Shown here one piece after another: positions 1 to 9,014 of a stretch of DNA of 64,000 nt; positions within the stretch are counted from its first letter, which is position 1; each line of letters starts with the position of its first letter. The notes below the pieces were generated by a model that saw only the letters and a list, made by a program, of their open reading frames with translations, made no database searches and had not been told where the DNA came from. Origin of the DNA: Chryseobacterium candidae. GTDB taxonomy: Bacteria; Bacteroidota; Bacteroidia; Flavobacteriales; Weeksellaceae. The stretch covers positions 1 to 64,000 of the forward strand of contig NZ_SDLV01000053.1 in assembly GCF_004916905.1 (NCBI RefSeq). Direction: 5' to 3'. The position numbers and the translations under genes are program-made.

Positions 1-1
1 C

Positions 2-907
2 GAGTTAAAAGAATATAATGGGCTTCCTAGTAAAAATTCAGTTGATGCAGTATTTAGCTATTTAGAAAACAAAAATCGTAAAGAGTTATTCGAACAAATT
101 CCTCAAATAATAAAAAACAGAAATACTCCTGTCGAAAAACAAATTTATTCTACTTATAAAGCAGCTTCGTATTTTATAAACTTAGCAAAAGATAAATTTC
201 ACTTAATAAATGAAAAAAATAAATTAACTGAAAAAGGAAAACTTTTATTATCACTTAGAGCAAATTTTTTCAAATTATCAAGTAAAGAACAGAAATTTTT
301 TTTTCAAAGAATAATAGAAGTCGACTTTCATTTTTTTATTTCTACAGCATTATTTATTAAAATTCAAAAAAAATATAAATTAAAAGAATTTAAAAACGAA
401 ATTTTTAATTTTCTTGATCTACATTTTGGAATTAGACATTTTAATTTTACTTCGTCAAGTCTGGATAACTATAATAAAGTAAGAATGTTTTGGATGGATG
501 AAATTGGTTTGTTAGACACAAATTTCAACATAAAAAAAATATTTTTAAAAGAAATCCAACAAATGGGATTTGAAGAAGATTACATGAAATTACTTAATAG
601 TTTTAATACTTATGAAAAACAAAATTTCAGAAGTAAGAAAAATTATCTCCAAAACAGAAATAAGTTTTTGGACGTGTATAAAACAAGCATTCTTAAAGCA
701 AATGATTTGGGTTTTGTAAATTTATATGACTTGAAAGATGGTATGAGAATTTCTTATGAAGGTTTCCAAAAGTTCTTAAATGAGTTTTACGAAAATGAAA
801 AAAGTAATTATAATATTTTTTTTAATAATATTGTTAGCTCAATTGATCGAAGAAAACGTTTCTATGTAAGAAACAAACCGATAATAAATATCAAAATAAA
901 AAAATGA
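2..907 (+). CDS. Hypothetical protein, 5'-truncated by window edge (possible DNA-recognition partner of a defence cluster)
   Basis: The reading frame is open from base 2 to the stop at 907 (301 codons), with no stop and no convincing start, so the true start lies left of the window; the first in-frame ATG at 485 is internal. I do not recognise the family. The protein is rich in Lys, Asn, Phe and Ile. A stretch around KLTEKGKLLLSL resembles the end of a winged-helix unit. The stop overlaps the start of the next gene by four bases (ATGA), which implies translational coupling with the ATPase, nuclease-like and methylase genes downstream. By position it could be a specificity or sensor subunit, but this is inferred only from context. 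Confidence 0.6.
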   Translation, partial: ELKEYNGLPSKNSVDAVFSYLENKNRKELFEQIPQIIKNRNTPVEKQIYSTYKAASYFINLAKDKFHLINEKNKLTEKGKLLLSLRANFFKLSSKEQKFFFQRIIEVDFHFFISTALFIKIQKKYKLKEFKNEIFNFLDLHFGIRHFNFTSSSLDNYNKVRMFWMDEIGLLDTNFNIKKIFLKEIQQMGFEEDYMKLLNSFNTYEKQNFRSKKNYLQNRNKFLDVYKTSILKANDLGFVNLYDLKDGMRISYEGFQKFLNEFYENEKSNYNIFFNNIVSSIDRRKRFYVRNKPIINIKIKK

Positions 908-2418
908 AAATTAATAATCTGTGGGAAAAACTATCACTTCCAGAAGGTAAAAAACTGAACACCTTTAAAATGGATGTTGCGGAAGGAAAAGTACCAGAAT
1001 TGCCATATTATATTGTTGGTCAAGAAAGTTTAAAAAAAATAATTGGTGAAAAAATTGAAAAAATTGATTCATCAAGAATGACATCGAATCTTATTATTGC
1101 CAGTTATGGGAATGGTAAAACAAATCTACTTAAATATATTCAACTATTTTTTACGATTCATAAAGAATATAATATAAAAGTTCATAATGTTAGAGCTGAT
1201 ATTGAGAGAACGGATTTAATAATTTTCTTGTTAAAAATTATTCAAGATAGCCATTTAGATGATTTAATTTCTGCGATTAAGCATAATAGAAATAATGATC
1301 AACAATTAAAAAATTTTGTGAATGATTTTCAAAGTAATTTTGCAGAAATAAAGGAGTACTCTAAATTTTTATTTAATCCAAAACATGACGACGAGGTTCT
1401 AAAAGAATTAATATATTTAGGTACTGGAAGGTTATATAATAAAAGATATTTTGATAAATACAAAATAGAACAATTAAAAGATTTCAATAGGAGAGAAATT
1501 TTAGTATTCTTTCTCAATCTTTTAGCAAACGAAAATGTTTTTTTAATTTTTGGAATCGACGAAATAGAAAAGATAAGAGAAAAATCAAAAATAAGATTTA
1601 ATCATTTTTTGACCTCATATAGAGAATTAGTAGATCTGTTTAATTTAATAAACGGACATTATCTTATTATTGCAATGACAGATAGTACTGATTCAAATTC
1701 TATTAGTGAAGCAAACAATGCCTTATATACTAGAATTAAAAATGACATCATAACGATTGAACCTTTAACCAATCCTCAAGATTTAAAAGAACTTATTATA
1801 TACCTAAATGATTTATTTGGTACAAAAAAGGAAGTAGAAGCTGTTGTAACAAGAATAAGAAAGTCTTTAAGCCAAATTAACAGAACAAATATTCAAAATA
1901 TTGCAAAAATATTATTTGAAGAAGAGCTAATTCAACCTTTTGAAACAACTTTAGAAGATTATAACTTATCTAAGATATTTTATGACACCTATTCTGGTTT
2001 AGAAAGAGATGAAGCATTTAAAAATATACATAGAAAGTTTTTTGATCCGTTTGAATATTATATTGAATCTTTACAGTTTGATACTCAAAAACTGAATAGA
2101 CAAGAAAGAGTATTTGTTGATGACCTCTTAGAAAAAGTTCACTATTTTATTTTTAATGATCTTCTAGAAGACTTGGATAATGAAAAAGTTAAAGTCAGTA
2201 AATTAACTAACAATTATCCCGATCATGAAATTGTTATTTACTCACCTGAAAAGCTTGAATTAACTAATAGTTTATTGGAAAATGAGGATAATAAAATCAA
2301 AATAATTGATTATGAACCTAAAGTTTTATTTACATTATTAGAAATTTATCGTAAAAACTTTGACAAAGAGGAAGTTGTCAGTGATGTAATATCTATTTAT
2401 AGTCAAAACAATTTATAA
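904..2418 (+). CDS. P-loop ATPase of a methylase-linked defence-like cluster
   Basis: A 504-residue protein with a Walker A motif SYGNGKT at about residues 67-73 and a Walker B stretch VFLIFGIDEIEKI at about 212-224, typical of AAA-like or STAND-like ATPases. The N-terminal YIVGQESLKKIIGEKI resembles the lead-in of AAA/ORC-type ATPases, where a docked partner is remodelled. No membrane segment or signal peptide is seen, so it should be cytoplasmic. It overlaps the upstream ORF by four bases and is two bases from the next gene, so the four genes form one operon. The C-terminal 200 residues are not recognised. In restriction-like systems such an ATPase usually powers DNA translocation or partner activation; that role is inferred here. 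Confidence 0.75.
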   Translation: MKINNLWEKLSLPEGKKLNTFKMDVAEGKVPELPYYIVGQESLKKIIGEKIEKIDSSRMTSNLIIASYGNGKTNLLKYIQLFFTIHKEYNIKVHNVRADIERTDLIIFLLKIIQDSHLDDLISAIKHNRNNDQQLKNFVNDFQSNFAEIKEYSKFLFNPKHDDEVLKELIYLGTGRLYNKRYFDKYKIEQLKDFNRREILVFFLNLLANENVFLIFGIDEIEKIREKSKIRFNHFLTSYRELVDLFNLINGHYLIIAMTDSTDSNSISEANNALYTRIKNDIITIEPLTNPQDLKELIIYLNDLFGTKKEVEAVVTRIRKSLSQINRTNIQNIAKILFEEELIQPFETTLEDYNLSKIFYDTYSGLERDEAFKNIHRKFFDPFEYYIESLQFDTQKLNRQERVFVDDLLEKVHYFIFNDLLEDLDNEKVKVSKLTNNYPDHEIVIYSPEKLELTNSLLENEDNKIKIIDYEPKVLFTLLEIYRKNFDKEEVVSDVISIYSQNNL

Positions 2419-2420
2419 TT

Positions 2421-4115
2421 ATGTTGAATAAGACTCCAATTAAAGAAATTAATTTTAGAATTGTTTTAGACTCAGTAGTTTTTGCAATATGTAATTTAGC
2501 ATTTGATATTGGCAAACAAATATATGACATTGATCCAGACCAGGAAAAGATTTTTTTAAAAGAATTATTTAAAGAAGATTTTTATACAGAAATTGGGTTG
2601 AGAGATTCTGAACTTGATCAGTATAATGAAAAAGACATATTTACTGAAATCGCAAATCATTATAATAGTCAAGTATTAAAAGAAGAAAACATCTTAAATG
2701 AATTTATTGAATCTGATGTATTATTAATAAATAAAATCGAAACTTTTGTTTATAGTGTTAATGATGAAAAGAATTTTAAAACAAGGTTTATTAGAGCTGT
2801 TAAAAAATTCGGATTATTAGAAGATATTATAGGTAACCTAAATGATGAAAAAATAAGGAATAGCCTCAGTAAAATTAATTTATTTGAAAGCGATACATTC
2901 TATAAGGATATAATTGAGACCGTTGATTCCACAATCAAGCCACAATTACCATTCTTAGATATAGACCTTTTAGATGAAACCAAATATACAAAGGACTCTA
3001 TAGACGACAAAGATATATGGATCAATAATTCATGTTATAGTAGTGTTTTTTTAATAAATGAAGATCTCATTAACAGTGAAGATGTTTATTTAGTAAGTGA
3101 TAATGAAAGCAATGCAACAATTGGAATTTTATTACAAAAAACATTAATACCATATACAAAAATTGACATTACTGATTATATAAGTAATGAGAAAATGTTA
3201 GATTTTTTCTGGCAAATGTTTTTATATAATTATTCTACCAAAACGAAAATTAGTCCTATATCTGCAAGTGGAAAAGAGTTAACAGAATTCAAACACAAAA
3301 TTAATGATGGAGAACTAAATAAATTACTTTCTTTCTTAAAATACAATTTATATATAAAAGATGAAAAAATAATTCCTCAAGAATTTCTAATTTTTTTCGA
3401 AAAGGTCACATTAATAAGTCAACTAAAGTATATTGAAAACTTTGAATTTTTAGTGTCAGAATCAAAAGAAAATCATACTGCTCTGGGAATTTATGCTAAA
3501 GAAAAAATTGGTAGAGAATATAATTTAATCCATTGGTTAAATAATAATGGAGAGGACAATTTGAGCCATTTTAGAAATAGCCAAGGAAATAGAAAGAGAA
3601 AAAACAATATTCACACCTTAAAGCCAGAAATTAGTTATTATTTTATTGAAAATTATTTTGAAGATTTTTTTGATAGAATACTAAGAGAGAATGATTATGA
3701 ATTCATGAGGAATATTGAACTAGAATCTATCGATTTCAAGTGTGAAATTGACTTTTTAATAAAAACCAAGAATACCCTATATATTGTTGAAACAAAAACA
3801 AAACTTACAAAATATTATATTGAATCACATATTAAGAAAATTTCTAAGATTATAAATCTTTTGAAGAACTTAACGAATAAAAAAATTGAAATAAAGTTTT
3901 TAATGGTAAGCGCATATAGTGAGGAATCTGTACAAGATTTTAAATATTTTATTAATGAACATAAAATTTATAATAAAAAGAGAGACGGCTTAAGTAGTAT
4001 ACCATATTTGTTTGACGTACCAATCCCAGATAAAGAAAATGAGATATTACAGTGTATTTCTGAACCAGAATTTGACAAGTTAAAATCTCTAATCCTTGAA
4101 GTATGCCCCCTATAA
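2421..4115 (+). CDS. PD-(D/E)XK nuclease-like protein of the same cluster
   Basis: A 564-residue protein with no recognised N-terminal domain. The C-terminal third, around residues 440-461, reads CEIDFLIKTKNTLYIVETKTK, which is the spacing of a PD-(D/E)XK endonuclease core: an acidic residue in a beta strand, a hairpin, then ExK (here ETK). A helix with Lys residues follows, as in Mrr/DUF-type restriction nucleases. It follows the ATPase gene by two bases, and the methylase gene starts inside its 3' end (13-base overlap), so all are co-translated. The likely role is DNA cleavage, or sensing of modified or unmodified DNA. A degenerate, non-catalytic nuclease fold is the main alternative. Confidence 0.6.
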   Translation: MLNKTPIKEINFRIVLDSVVFAICNLAFDIGKQIYDIDPDQEKIFLKELFKEDFYTEIGLRDSELDQYNEKDIFTEIANHYNSQVLKEENILNEFIESDVLLINKIETFVYSVNDEKNFKTRFIRAVKKFGLLEDIIGNLNDEKIRNSLSKINLFESDTFYKDIIETVDSTIKPQLPFLDIDLLDETKYTKDSIDDKDIWINNSCYSSVFLINEDLINSEDVYLVSDNESNATIGILLQKTLIPYTKIDITDYISNEKMLDFFWQMFLYNYSTKTKISPISASGKELTEFKHKINDGELNKLLSFLKYNLYIKDEKIIPQEFLIFFEKVTLISQLKYIENFEFLVSESKENHTALGIYAKEKIGREYNLIHWLNNNGEDNLSHFRNSQGNRKRKNNIHTLKPEISYYFIENYFEDFFDRILRENDYEFMRNIELESIDFKCEIDFLIKTKNTLYIVETKTKLTKYYIESHIKKISKIINLLKNLTNKKIEIKFLMVSAYSEESVQDFKYFINEHKIYNKKRDGLSSIPYLFDVPIPDKENEILQCISEPEFDKLKSLILEVCPL

Positions 4116-5155
4116 ACCTTCCTGTCACAAGATATTATGGATCTAAAAGAAAGCTAATAGAAAAAATATGGAATGTTTTAAATGATTTAAATGTAAATTT
4201 TGATTCTGTCTTAGATATTTTCGGAGGATCTGGTATTTTTTCATATTATGCGAAAAGACACAATAAAAGAGTAATTTACAACGATATATTTAAATTTAAT
4301 AGTATCATCGGCAAAGCTTTAATTGTACAGAATCGTAATTTTTTAACATTTGAGGAAGCTGTTAGTCTTTTAAAACCTATCGAGGGAATTGAATATTTAT
4401 CAATAATTGAGGATAATTTTGAAGGTATATATTTTACGAAAGCTGAAAATCGACAGATCGATATTTTTATACAAAATATAGCAAATTTAGAGGAAAATAA
4501 AAAAGCCAGTGCTTATTATATTATTTTTCAAGCTTGTATAATTAAAAGACCTTATAATTTATTTCATAGGAATAATTTAAATATGCGAATAAATTATACA
4601 AATGGAAATTTTGGCAATAAAAAAACTTGGGAAAGAAGTTTTGAAGAGCTTTTTAAAAGATTTATTAATGAACTAGATAAATTCAATTTTGATAACTTAT
4701 TAGTAAATAGATCCGTAAATTTTTCTGCATTAGAATGTTTTGAACAAGCAGATTTAATCTATATTGATCCTCCTTATTTCAATAACAAGGGGCATCATAC
4801 AACTTATCACTCAAAATATCATTTTCTGGAGGGACTTGCAAATTATTATGAAATTCCCAATTCACTTGATCTTGCGAAAAAAAATAAAGAAATACAAATT
4901 AATAGAAGCAATGAGTTTGAAGACCCTAAGACTTTTTTAAGAGACTTGGAAATTCTAATAGAAAGATATCGTTTTAGCAATATTGTTATTTCCTATAGGA
5001 ATAATGGTGTACCAACAATAGATCAAATTGCAAATCTTTTATTAGAGTATAAAAATTATAATAATGTACATGTAATTGATCTCGGAAATTATGGTTATGC
5101 TTTAAATAAAACGAATGAAACTAATAATGAATTTTTAATTATTGGTTTAAATTAA
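4103..5155 (+). CDS. D12-class DNA adenine-N6 methyltransferase
   Basis: A 350-residue protein. The N-terminal VTRYYGSKRKLIEKIW and DIFGGSG are the SAM-binding motifs of the D12 (Dam-like, alpha-type) adenine methylases, and the catalytic motif DPPYF sits at about residue 222. The start overlaps the end of the nuclease-like gene, so it belongs to the same operon. It probably modifies adenine in a short target and protects host DNA against the ATPase/nuclease partners. It ends 128 bases before a convergent element gene, with a hairpin in between. It could act as an orphan methylase, but the tight coupling argues for a restriction-like system. Confidence 0.85.
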   Translation: MPPINLPVTRYYGSKRKLIEKIWNVLNDLNVNFDSVLDIFGGSGIFSYYAKRHNKRVIYNDIFKFNSIIGKALIVQNRNFLTFEEAVSLLKPIEGIEYLSIIEDNFEGIYFTKAENRQIDIFIQNIANLEENKKASAYYIIFQACIIKRPYNLFHRNNLNMRINYTNGNFGNKKTWERSFEELFKRFINELDKFNFDNLLVNRSVNFSALECFEQADLIYIDPPYFNNKGHHTTYHSKYHFLEGLANYYEIPNSLDLAKKNKEIQINRSNEFEDPKTFLRDLEILIERYRFSNIVISYRNNGVPTIDQIANLLLEYKNYNNVHVIDLGNYGYALNKTNETNNEFLIIGLN

Positions 5156-5203
5156 AGAATAATCTGGATTAGTTAATACTTAATTTGTAATAATCATAAC
5201 TTG

Positions 5204-5253
5204 GTCTGACAGTTTAATTTTAAAGTTATTTAATTTATTGATAACTGTCAGAC
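5204..5253. terminator. Inverted repeat between convergent genes, likely bidirectional terminator
   Basis: GTCTGACAGTT and AACTGTCAGAC form a perfect 11-bp stem with a 28-base AT-rich loop. Flanking TAATACTTA and TAAGTATTA could extend the pairing. It lies between the methylase (plus strand) and the element gene (minus strand), where it would end transcription from both sides. Confidence 0.5.
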
Positions 5254-5282
5254 TAAGTATTAATTAAATCATTATATCCATA

Positions 5283-6617
5283 TTATAATTCGGATTCATC
5301 AAAAGTCAAATCTCTTAAATCATACTTCATCAGATCATCTAAGTCTTTTAACAATTGATTTCTCTTGATAAACTCCTTAAAATTATTTTGCCTATTAACA
5401 ACAATTTCAGCTTTTAAACCCTTATAATAAGCCTGGATTGTTTTCTTGTTCTTACCTGTAGTCTCACAAAGCTTATTGATCGTTATTTTACCATTCAGAC
5501 TATAATCCCAGCCCTGCATAGTATTCAGTATTTCTGATATGGTTTTATCTTTACGATCTTGATTGATCTTTTTTAGATTAAACCTTCTTTTATCTGTTGG
5601 ACTGAGTTTTTTTAGCTTATCATAAATAAATCTACGTTCAGCATTAATAATCGGTTCAATATCATTTAGCTTACGATAAACTTTTTCAAAGGTTTCCATT
5701 ACCTCATTTTTCTCCAAAGGCGGATTCATTTTGCCACTGTTGACAGAGTAAAGATATTTTAACAGAGTACTTCTATCTACTTCCTTGTTTAAAGCAATCA
5801 ATTGATATGTTATACTTTTTAAAATATTCTCTCTATTACCTTCAGAAACCTTTTTAAAGGGAACGAACACCTGAGCGTAATTTAATTTAGTATCTCTACC
5901 TAAATCATAAAAGCCATGTTCATCATACATTATATCGTACGCTTGCAATAGTTCATCAAGATTATTAAATCTTAATTTGTACCCATTACAATCATACCCT
6001 ATTGAGTTATAATTTATAGTATTGTAGTGGGTACTTTTTTCTGTGTCTACCGCTGTATTATCCTGCACAATTTCCAATGGTATCATTTCCGTAACAGGAA
6101 AAACCTCCACATTATCATTATAGTAAGCATTAGGATCATAGGATAATATAGTAAGCCTATCAATTGATACCGCCTGCGGATCATAAGGTATATCTAGCGC
6201 ATTAGCAATCTCTTTAGTAGCAATTTTGAAATTATCAGGTGTCAATCCATCCACTTTCACTACTAAAGTCAAACCTTTATTAGATAAGCTACGCCAGTAA
6301 GCACATACATATGCAGTATTGATCTCTAGATCCTGTTCAGTCAGGTTATCAACATCAATATACAAGTATCCTGTTGGATTACTCAAGTTCTTTCCTCTAA
6401 TATAATTGTTTGAGTACTGGAAATTAATAGTTATTGCAGGCAGCTTATACTTTTTTATGTTTTGATATTCTTTACAACCTCTTTCTAAAGATCGGGCATC
6501 CAGAACTAATTTTAGATGTTCTGATGGCGGAGTTCGGATAAATTCGACTACTTCTCCGATGTTATTAAATGAATCTGTAATGGTTCTGTTAGTACAATTA
6601 TTTATTTTATTAATCAT
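5283..6617 (-). CDS. BT4734/VirE N-terminal domain protein with primase C-terminal-like region (mobile element)
   Basis: A 444-residue protein. Residues about 20-170 match the BT4734/BF3469 (VirE N-terminal) pattern common on Bacteroidota integrative elements, with the acidic strand GYLYIDVDNLT and the later NKGLTLVVKVDG. Residues about 260-315, EGNRENILKSI through NPPLEKNEV, resemble the PriCT-1 domain of primases. Together this suggests a primase-like protein for replication or mobilisation of the element. It lies downstream of the integrase, HTH and ART-like genes on the same strand. It is intact and ends close to the convergent defence operon, so it helps define the element cargo boundary. 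Confidence 0.75.
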   Translation of the reverse strand: MINKINNCTNRTITDSFNNIGEVVEFIRTPPSEHLKLVLDARSLERGCKEYQNIKKYKLPAITINFQYSNNYIRGKNLSNPTGYLYIDVDNLTEQDLEINTAYVCAYWRSLSNKGLTLVVKVDGLTPDNFKIATKEIANALDIPYDPQAVSIDRLTILSYDPNAYYNDNVEVFPVTEMIPLEIVQDNTAVDTEKSTHYNTINYNSIGYDCNGYKLRFNNLDELLQAYDIMYDEHGFYDLGRDTKLNYAQVFVPFKKVSEGNRENILKSITYQLIALNKEVDRSTLLKYLYSVNSGKMNPPLEKNEVMETFEKVYRKLNDIEPIINAERRFIYDKLKKLSPTDKRRFNLKKINQDRKDKTISEILNTMQGWDYSLNGKITINKLCETTGKNKKTIQAYYKGLKAEIVVNRQNNFKEFIKRNQLLKDLDDLMKYDLRDLTFDESEL

Positions 6618-6629
6618 AATTTTTAGTTT

Positions 6630-6677
6630 AAAAAAGGCATAGCAAGAGCTATAACAGTAGTTTTCACTATGCCTTTG
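6630..6677 (-). terminator. Rho-independent terminator on minus strand
   Basis: AAAGGCATAG and CTATGCCTTT pair over 10 bp with a 24-base loop. On the minus strand the stem is followed by a T run. It sits downstream of the ART-like gene and just upstream of the primase-like gene. Confidence 0.6.
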
Positions 6678-6826
6678 AGTTATATGTTATAAAATGTTTT
6701 AGTTGATTTTTCGGGCGTTTATGAGGCTTTTACAGTAGGTGCATGAAGTGTGGTGCAGCATTATAAGAAAAAGATCTTTCTTATCCAGCCTTATTCCCGT
6801 GTATAATGTAGCTTTTAATTATAAGA

Positions 6827-7513
6827 TTAAAATATTATAATAACTTCCTTCTCAGTTTTACCCATATAAGCTATGATCTTACTTTTTTCAATTTCTAGCT
6901 CATGTACCAATGTCTTTTGCCCGTAATATTGACTATTTCTTACCTTAAATTGTTCAGCAATACTTTTATCTAAAGTCCAGCTAAATCTGAATTTGCCACT
7001 TTTAAATTCTTTTTCACTCATACCTCTATAAACTGTAATTTTATCAGGTAAAGCTTCAAAAAAAGCCCAATCTTCTTCATGCATTAAGTATTTTTTTCCA
7101 TCTCTCTTAGAAAGAAACAATGCTAACAAAATTTCATGTGGTAAATTAGGATCATAAGATTGCATAAGATGAGCATAAGCTAAATTATCCCAATATTCTC
7201 TATCGGAAAATAGATGTTGGAATTCCATAAACCAATATATTTTTTGCGATGTCGGAGAAAAGGCTTTTATAAAATTATAGTCTAACTTACCCGTTAAATG
7301 TATTTCCTTGATTTCTCTTAAATATTGAGGCGCTTTAATTTCAAGAAGGATCTTATTAGAAAAACATTTTCTGATATCATTAAACATTTCATCTGTATAC
7401 TTAGAGAAAGGAAAATCAGTAGTTTTTTTAAGTTTATTCCATTCTTTAAGGAGTTTTGCATATTCATTTTTAACAGATTCTTTAGTTGTTTGATTAATTA
7501 AGTTTGTTTGCAT
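6827..7513 (-). CDS. Putative ADP-ribosyltransferase-like protein of the mobile element
   Basis: The protein is 228 residues if translation begins at the second Met (7513); a longer form starts at 7537. I prefer the internal start because an AT-rich leader precedes it. The C-terminal half shows VYRGMSEKEF, then FSWTLDKSIAEQF, then EKEVIIIF. This is the Arg ... Ser-x-Thr ... Glu-rich layout of ART folds, in which the Arg and Ser contact NAD and an acidic residue catalyses transfer. The N-terminal half is unrecognised and helical. It is flanked by the excisionase-like HTH gene and the primase-like gene, so it is element cargo, possibly a toxin or counter-defence protein. The family call is tentative because the strands between motifs cannot be checked by eye. 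Confidence 0.4.
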   Translation of the reverse strand: MQTNLINQTTKESVKNEYAKLLKEWNKLKKTTDFPFSKYTDEMFNDIRKCFSNKILLEIKAPQYLREIKEIHLTGKLDYNFIKAFSPTSQKIYWFMEFQHLFSDREYWDNLAYAHLMQSYDPNLPHEILLALFLSKRDGKKYLMHEEDWAFFEALPDKITVYRGMSEKEFKSGKFRFSWTLDKSIAEQFKVRNSQYYGQKTLVHELEIEKSKIIAYMGKTEKEVIIIF

Positions 7514-7633
7514 TTTGTATAATTTTAAACTTAGCATAGCAGTAGCACCCCATAGTATTTTACTACGGCTAAATGCTGTTAATAATTGATTGTTAAATGG
7601 GGATTTAAAATCAGTAGAACTGATTGATAGAAA

Positions 7634-7903
7634 TTAGCAAGTTAATAGTGATAGTACATCAGATTTCGAATAGTAAACTCGTTTCCCAATCTTTTTAGCT
7701 TTAAGTACTCCTTGATTATTCCAATGGAATAAAGTGGTCAGACTTACATTTAAAAGTTTTGAAGTCTCTTCACGGGTATAAAACTCTTTTTCCTCTGATT
7801 GTGTAGGAATGATTTTTTCTAATTCTTCCCTAACTAGTTTTTGAATAAACTGACCAAAAGATTCTATATCTATTTGCATCAATTGAATGGCTGAATTTGT
7901 CAT
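7634..7903 (-). CDS. Excisionase/MerR-type helix-turn-helix protein
   Basis: An 89-residue protein from the Met at 7903, preceded by an A-rich leader (an upstream in-frame Met at 7933 would add 10 residues). The C-terminal half reads FYTREETSKLLNVSLTTLFH then W, followed by a GVLKAKKIGKRVYYSKSDV wing. This is the standard HTH_17 excisionase-family domain. Its position between the integrase and the primase-like gene is usual for Bacteroidota mobilisable elements, where it directs excision or regulates element genes. Confidence 0.8.
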   Translation of the reverse strand: MTNSAIQLMQIDIESFGQFIQKLVREELEKIIPTQSEEKEFYTREETSKLLNVSLTTLFHWNNQGVLKAKKIGKRVYYSKSDVLSLLTC

Positions 7904-7984
7904 AATTTTTATTTGTTTAAGATTATGATGCAAATTTAGCTTGGCTGATTTTCCGATTTTCGGAACTTTTTTCCGATAAAAAAT

Positions 7985-8989
7985 TTAAAGATTAAAAATA
8001 TTATTAAAATTATTTTCCCTCTGTTCAGAAGATGACTTTGAAAGGCTTCTAAATCCTGCGTTTTTTACAAACTCTTCATAGTCTTTATCAGTAATAAAAT
8101 TATTATCTCTCAACCAATCAATATATTTGAAATGAGTATAGTTATGAATAATTTCATGATGCTTCATTTTCTGGAAAATAAAAGAATAATCAATAAACCT
8201 ATTTATTATATGTTTTTTTGCATATTTAATAAATTGTTTATAGACAGACTTTTCTTTGAATATATCCTTCCATTCGATATTATCTTCGTGTTTTTTCTCT
8301 TTGAACTTTTTCTTGTTTTTCTTTTCGCTCTTTAGAATAAATTTATGTTCCTCTTTGTACTTTTTATAAAAAGCTGAATCCTTATCTATGTATTTTTTAT
8401 ATTTTTCAATAGTTGATGCAATAGCTTTATTAAATAGTAAAGACATCTTTTTCATATTCTCAATGTCAATGAAAAAAGTAACAGGATCTTTAAAAACACT
8501 ATTAACCATCTCGTATGTGTTATAGTTTTGTTTAAAAACTATTATAGAATTATGATATTGTGCAAGTATTTTATTATTAATAAGATCTTTTATATTATCA
8601 GGATTAGTTTTAGAATTGTCTAGAACATAATCCTCTAAATCCTGTTCAATCAAGCTCAATACTTTTTTGAAATCTGCCAGTAAAATTTCGGAATAGTTAT
8701 TTTTTTTATCAATAAAATCAACATAATTAATGATCCGTACTTCCTTTGCATCTGCTTTTCCATTAAAAATATTAAACGTAAGGACGTACAAAAAGCCACT
8801 TTTTTGAAATGCATCACTTATTTCCTGCGTAATAGGGGTATAATGTTCAATAATCTTAACTTTTTCGATTGAGTTCTGATTTTCATCAAAAACAGTTATA
8901 TTTTTTCCAAGCATAAATTTTTCTAATGTATGCCTGTCATATATCTTGATTAACGCTAGATTATTCTGTATTTGATCTATTTTCTGCAT
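7985..8989 (-). CDS. Hypothetical protein of the integrated element
   Basis: A 334-residue protein, not recognised. It is highly charged, with a Lys/Glu-rich stretch around residues 215-235 (EKKNKKKFKEKK) that looks like a coiled coil or linker. It has no signal peptide and no membrane segment. It begins 25 bases after the integrase stop on the same strand, so the two are probably co-transcribed. Base composition is strongly AT-rich like the rest of the element. Confidence 0.7.
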   Translation of the reverse strand: MQKIDQIQNNLALIKIYDRHTLEKFMLGKNITVFDENQNSIEKVKIIEHYTPITQEISDAFQKSGFLYVLTFNIFNGKADAKEVRIINYVDFIDKKNNYSEILLADFKKVLSLIEQDLEDYVLDNSKTNPDNIKDLINNKILAQYHNSIIVFKQNYNTYEMVNSVFKDPVTFFIDIENMKKMSLLFNKAIASTIEKYKKYIDKDSAFYKKYKEEHKFILKSEKKNKKKFKEKKHEDNIEWKDIFKEKSVYKQFIKYAKKHIINRFIDYSFIFQKMKHHEIIHNYTHFKYIDWLRDNNFITDKDYEEFVKNAGFRSLSKSSSEQRENNFNNIFNL

Positions 8990-9014
8990 TTTCTAATTAT
9001 TATCTAATAGTTAA

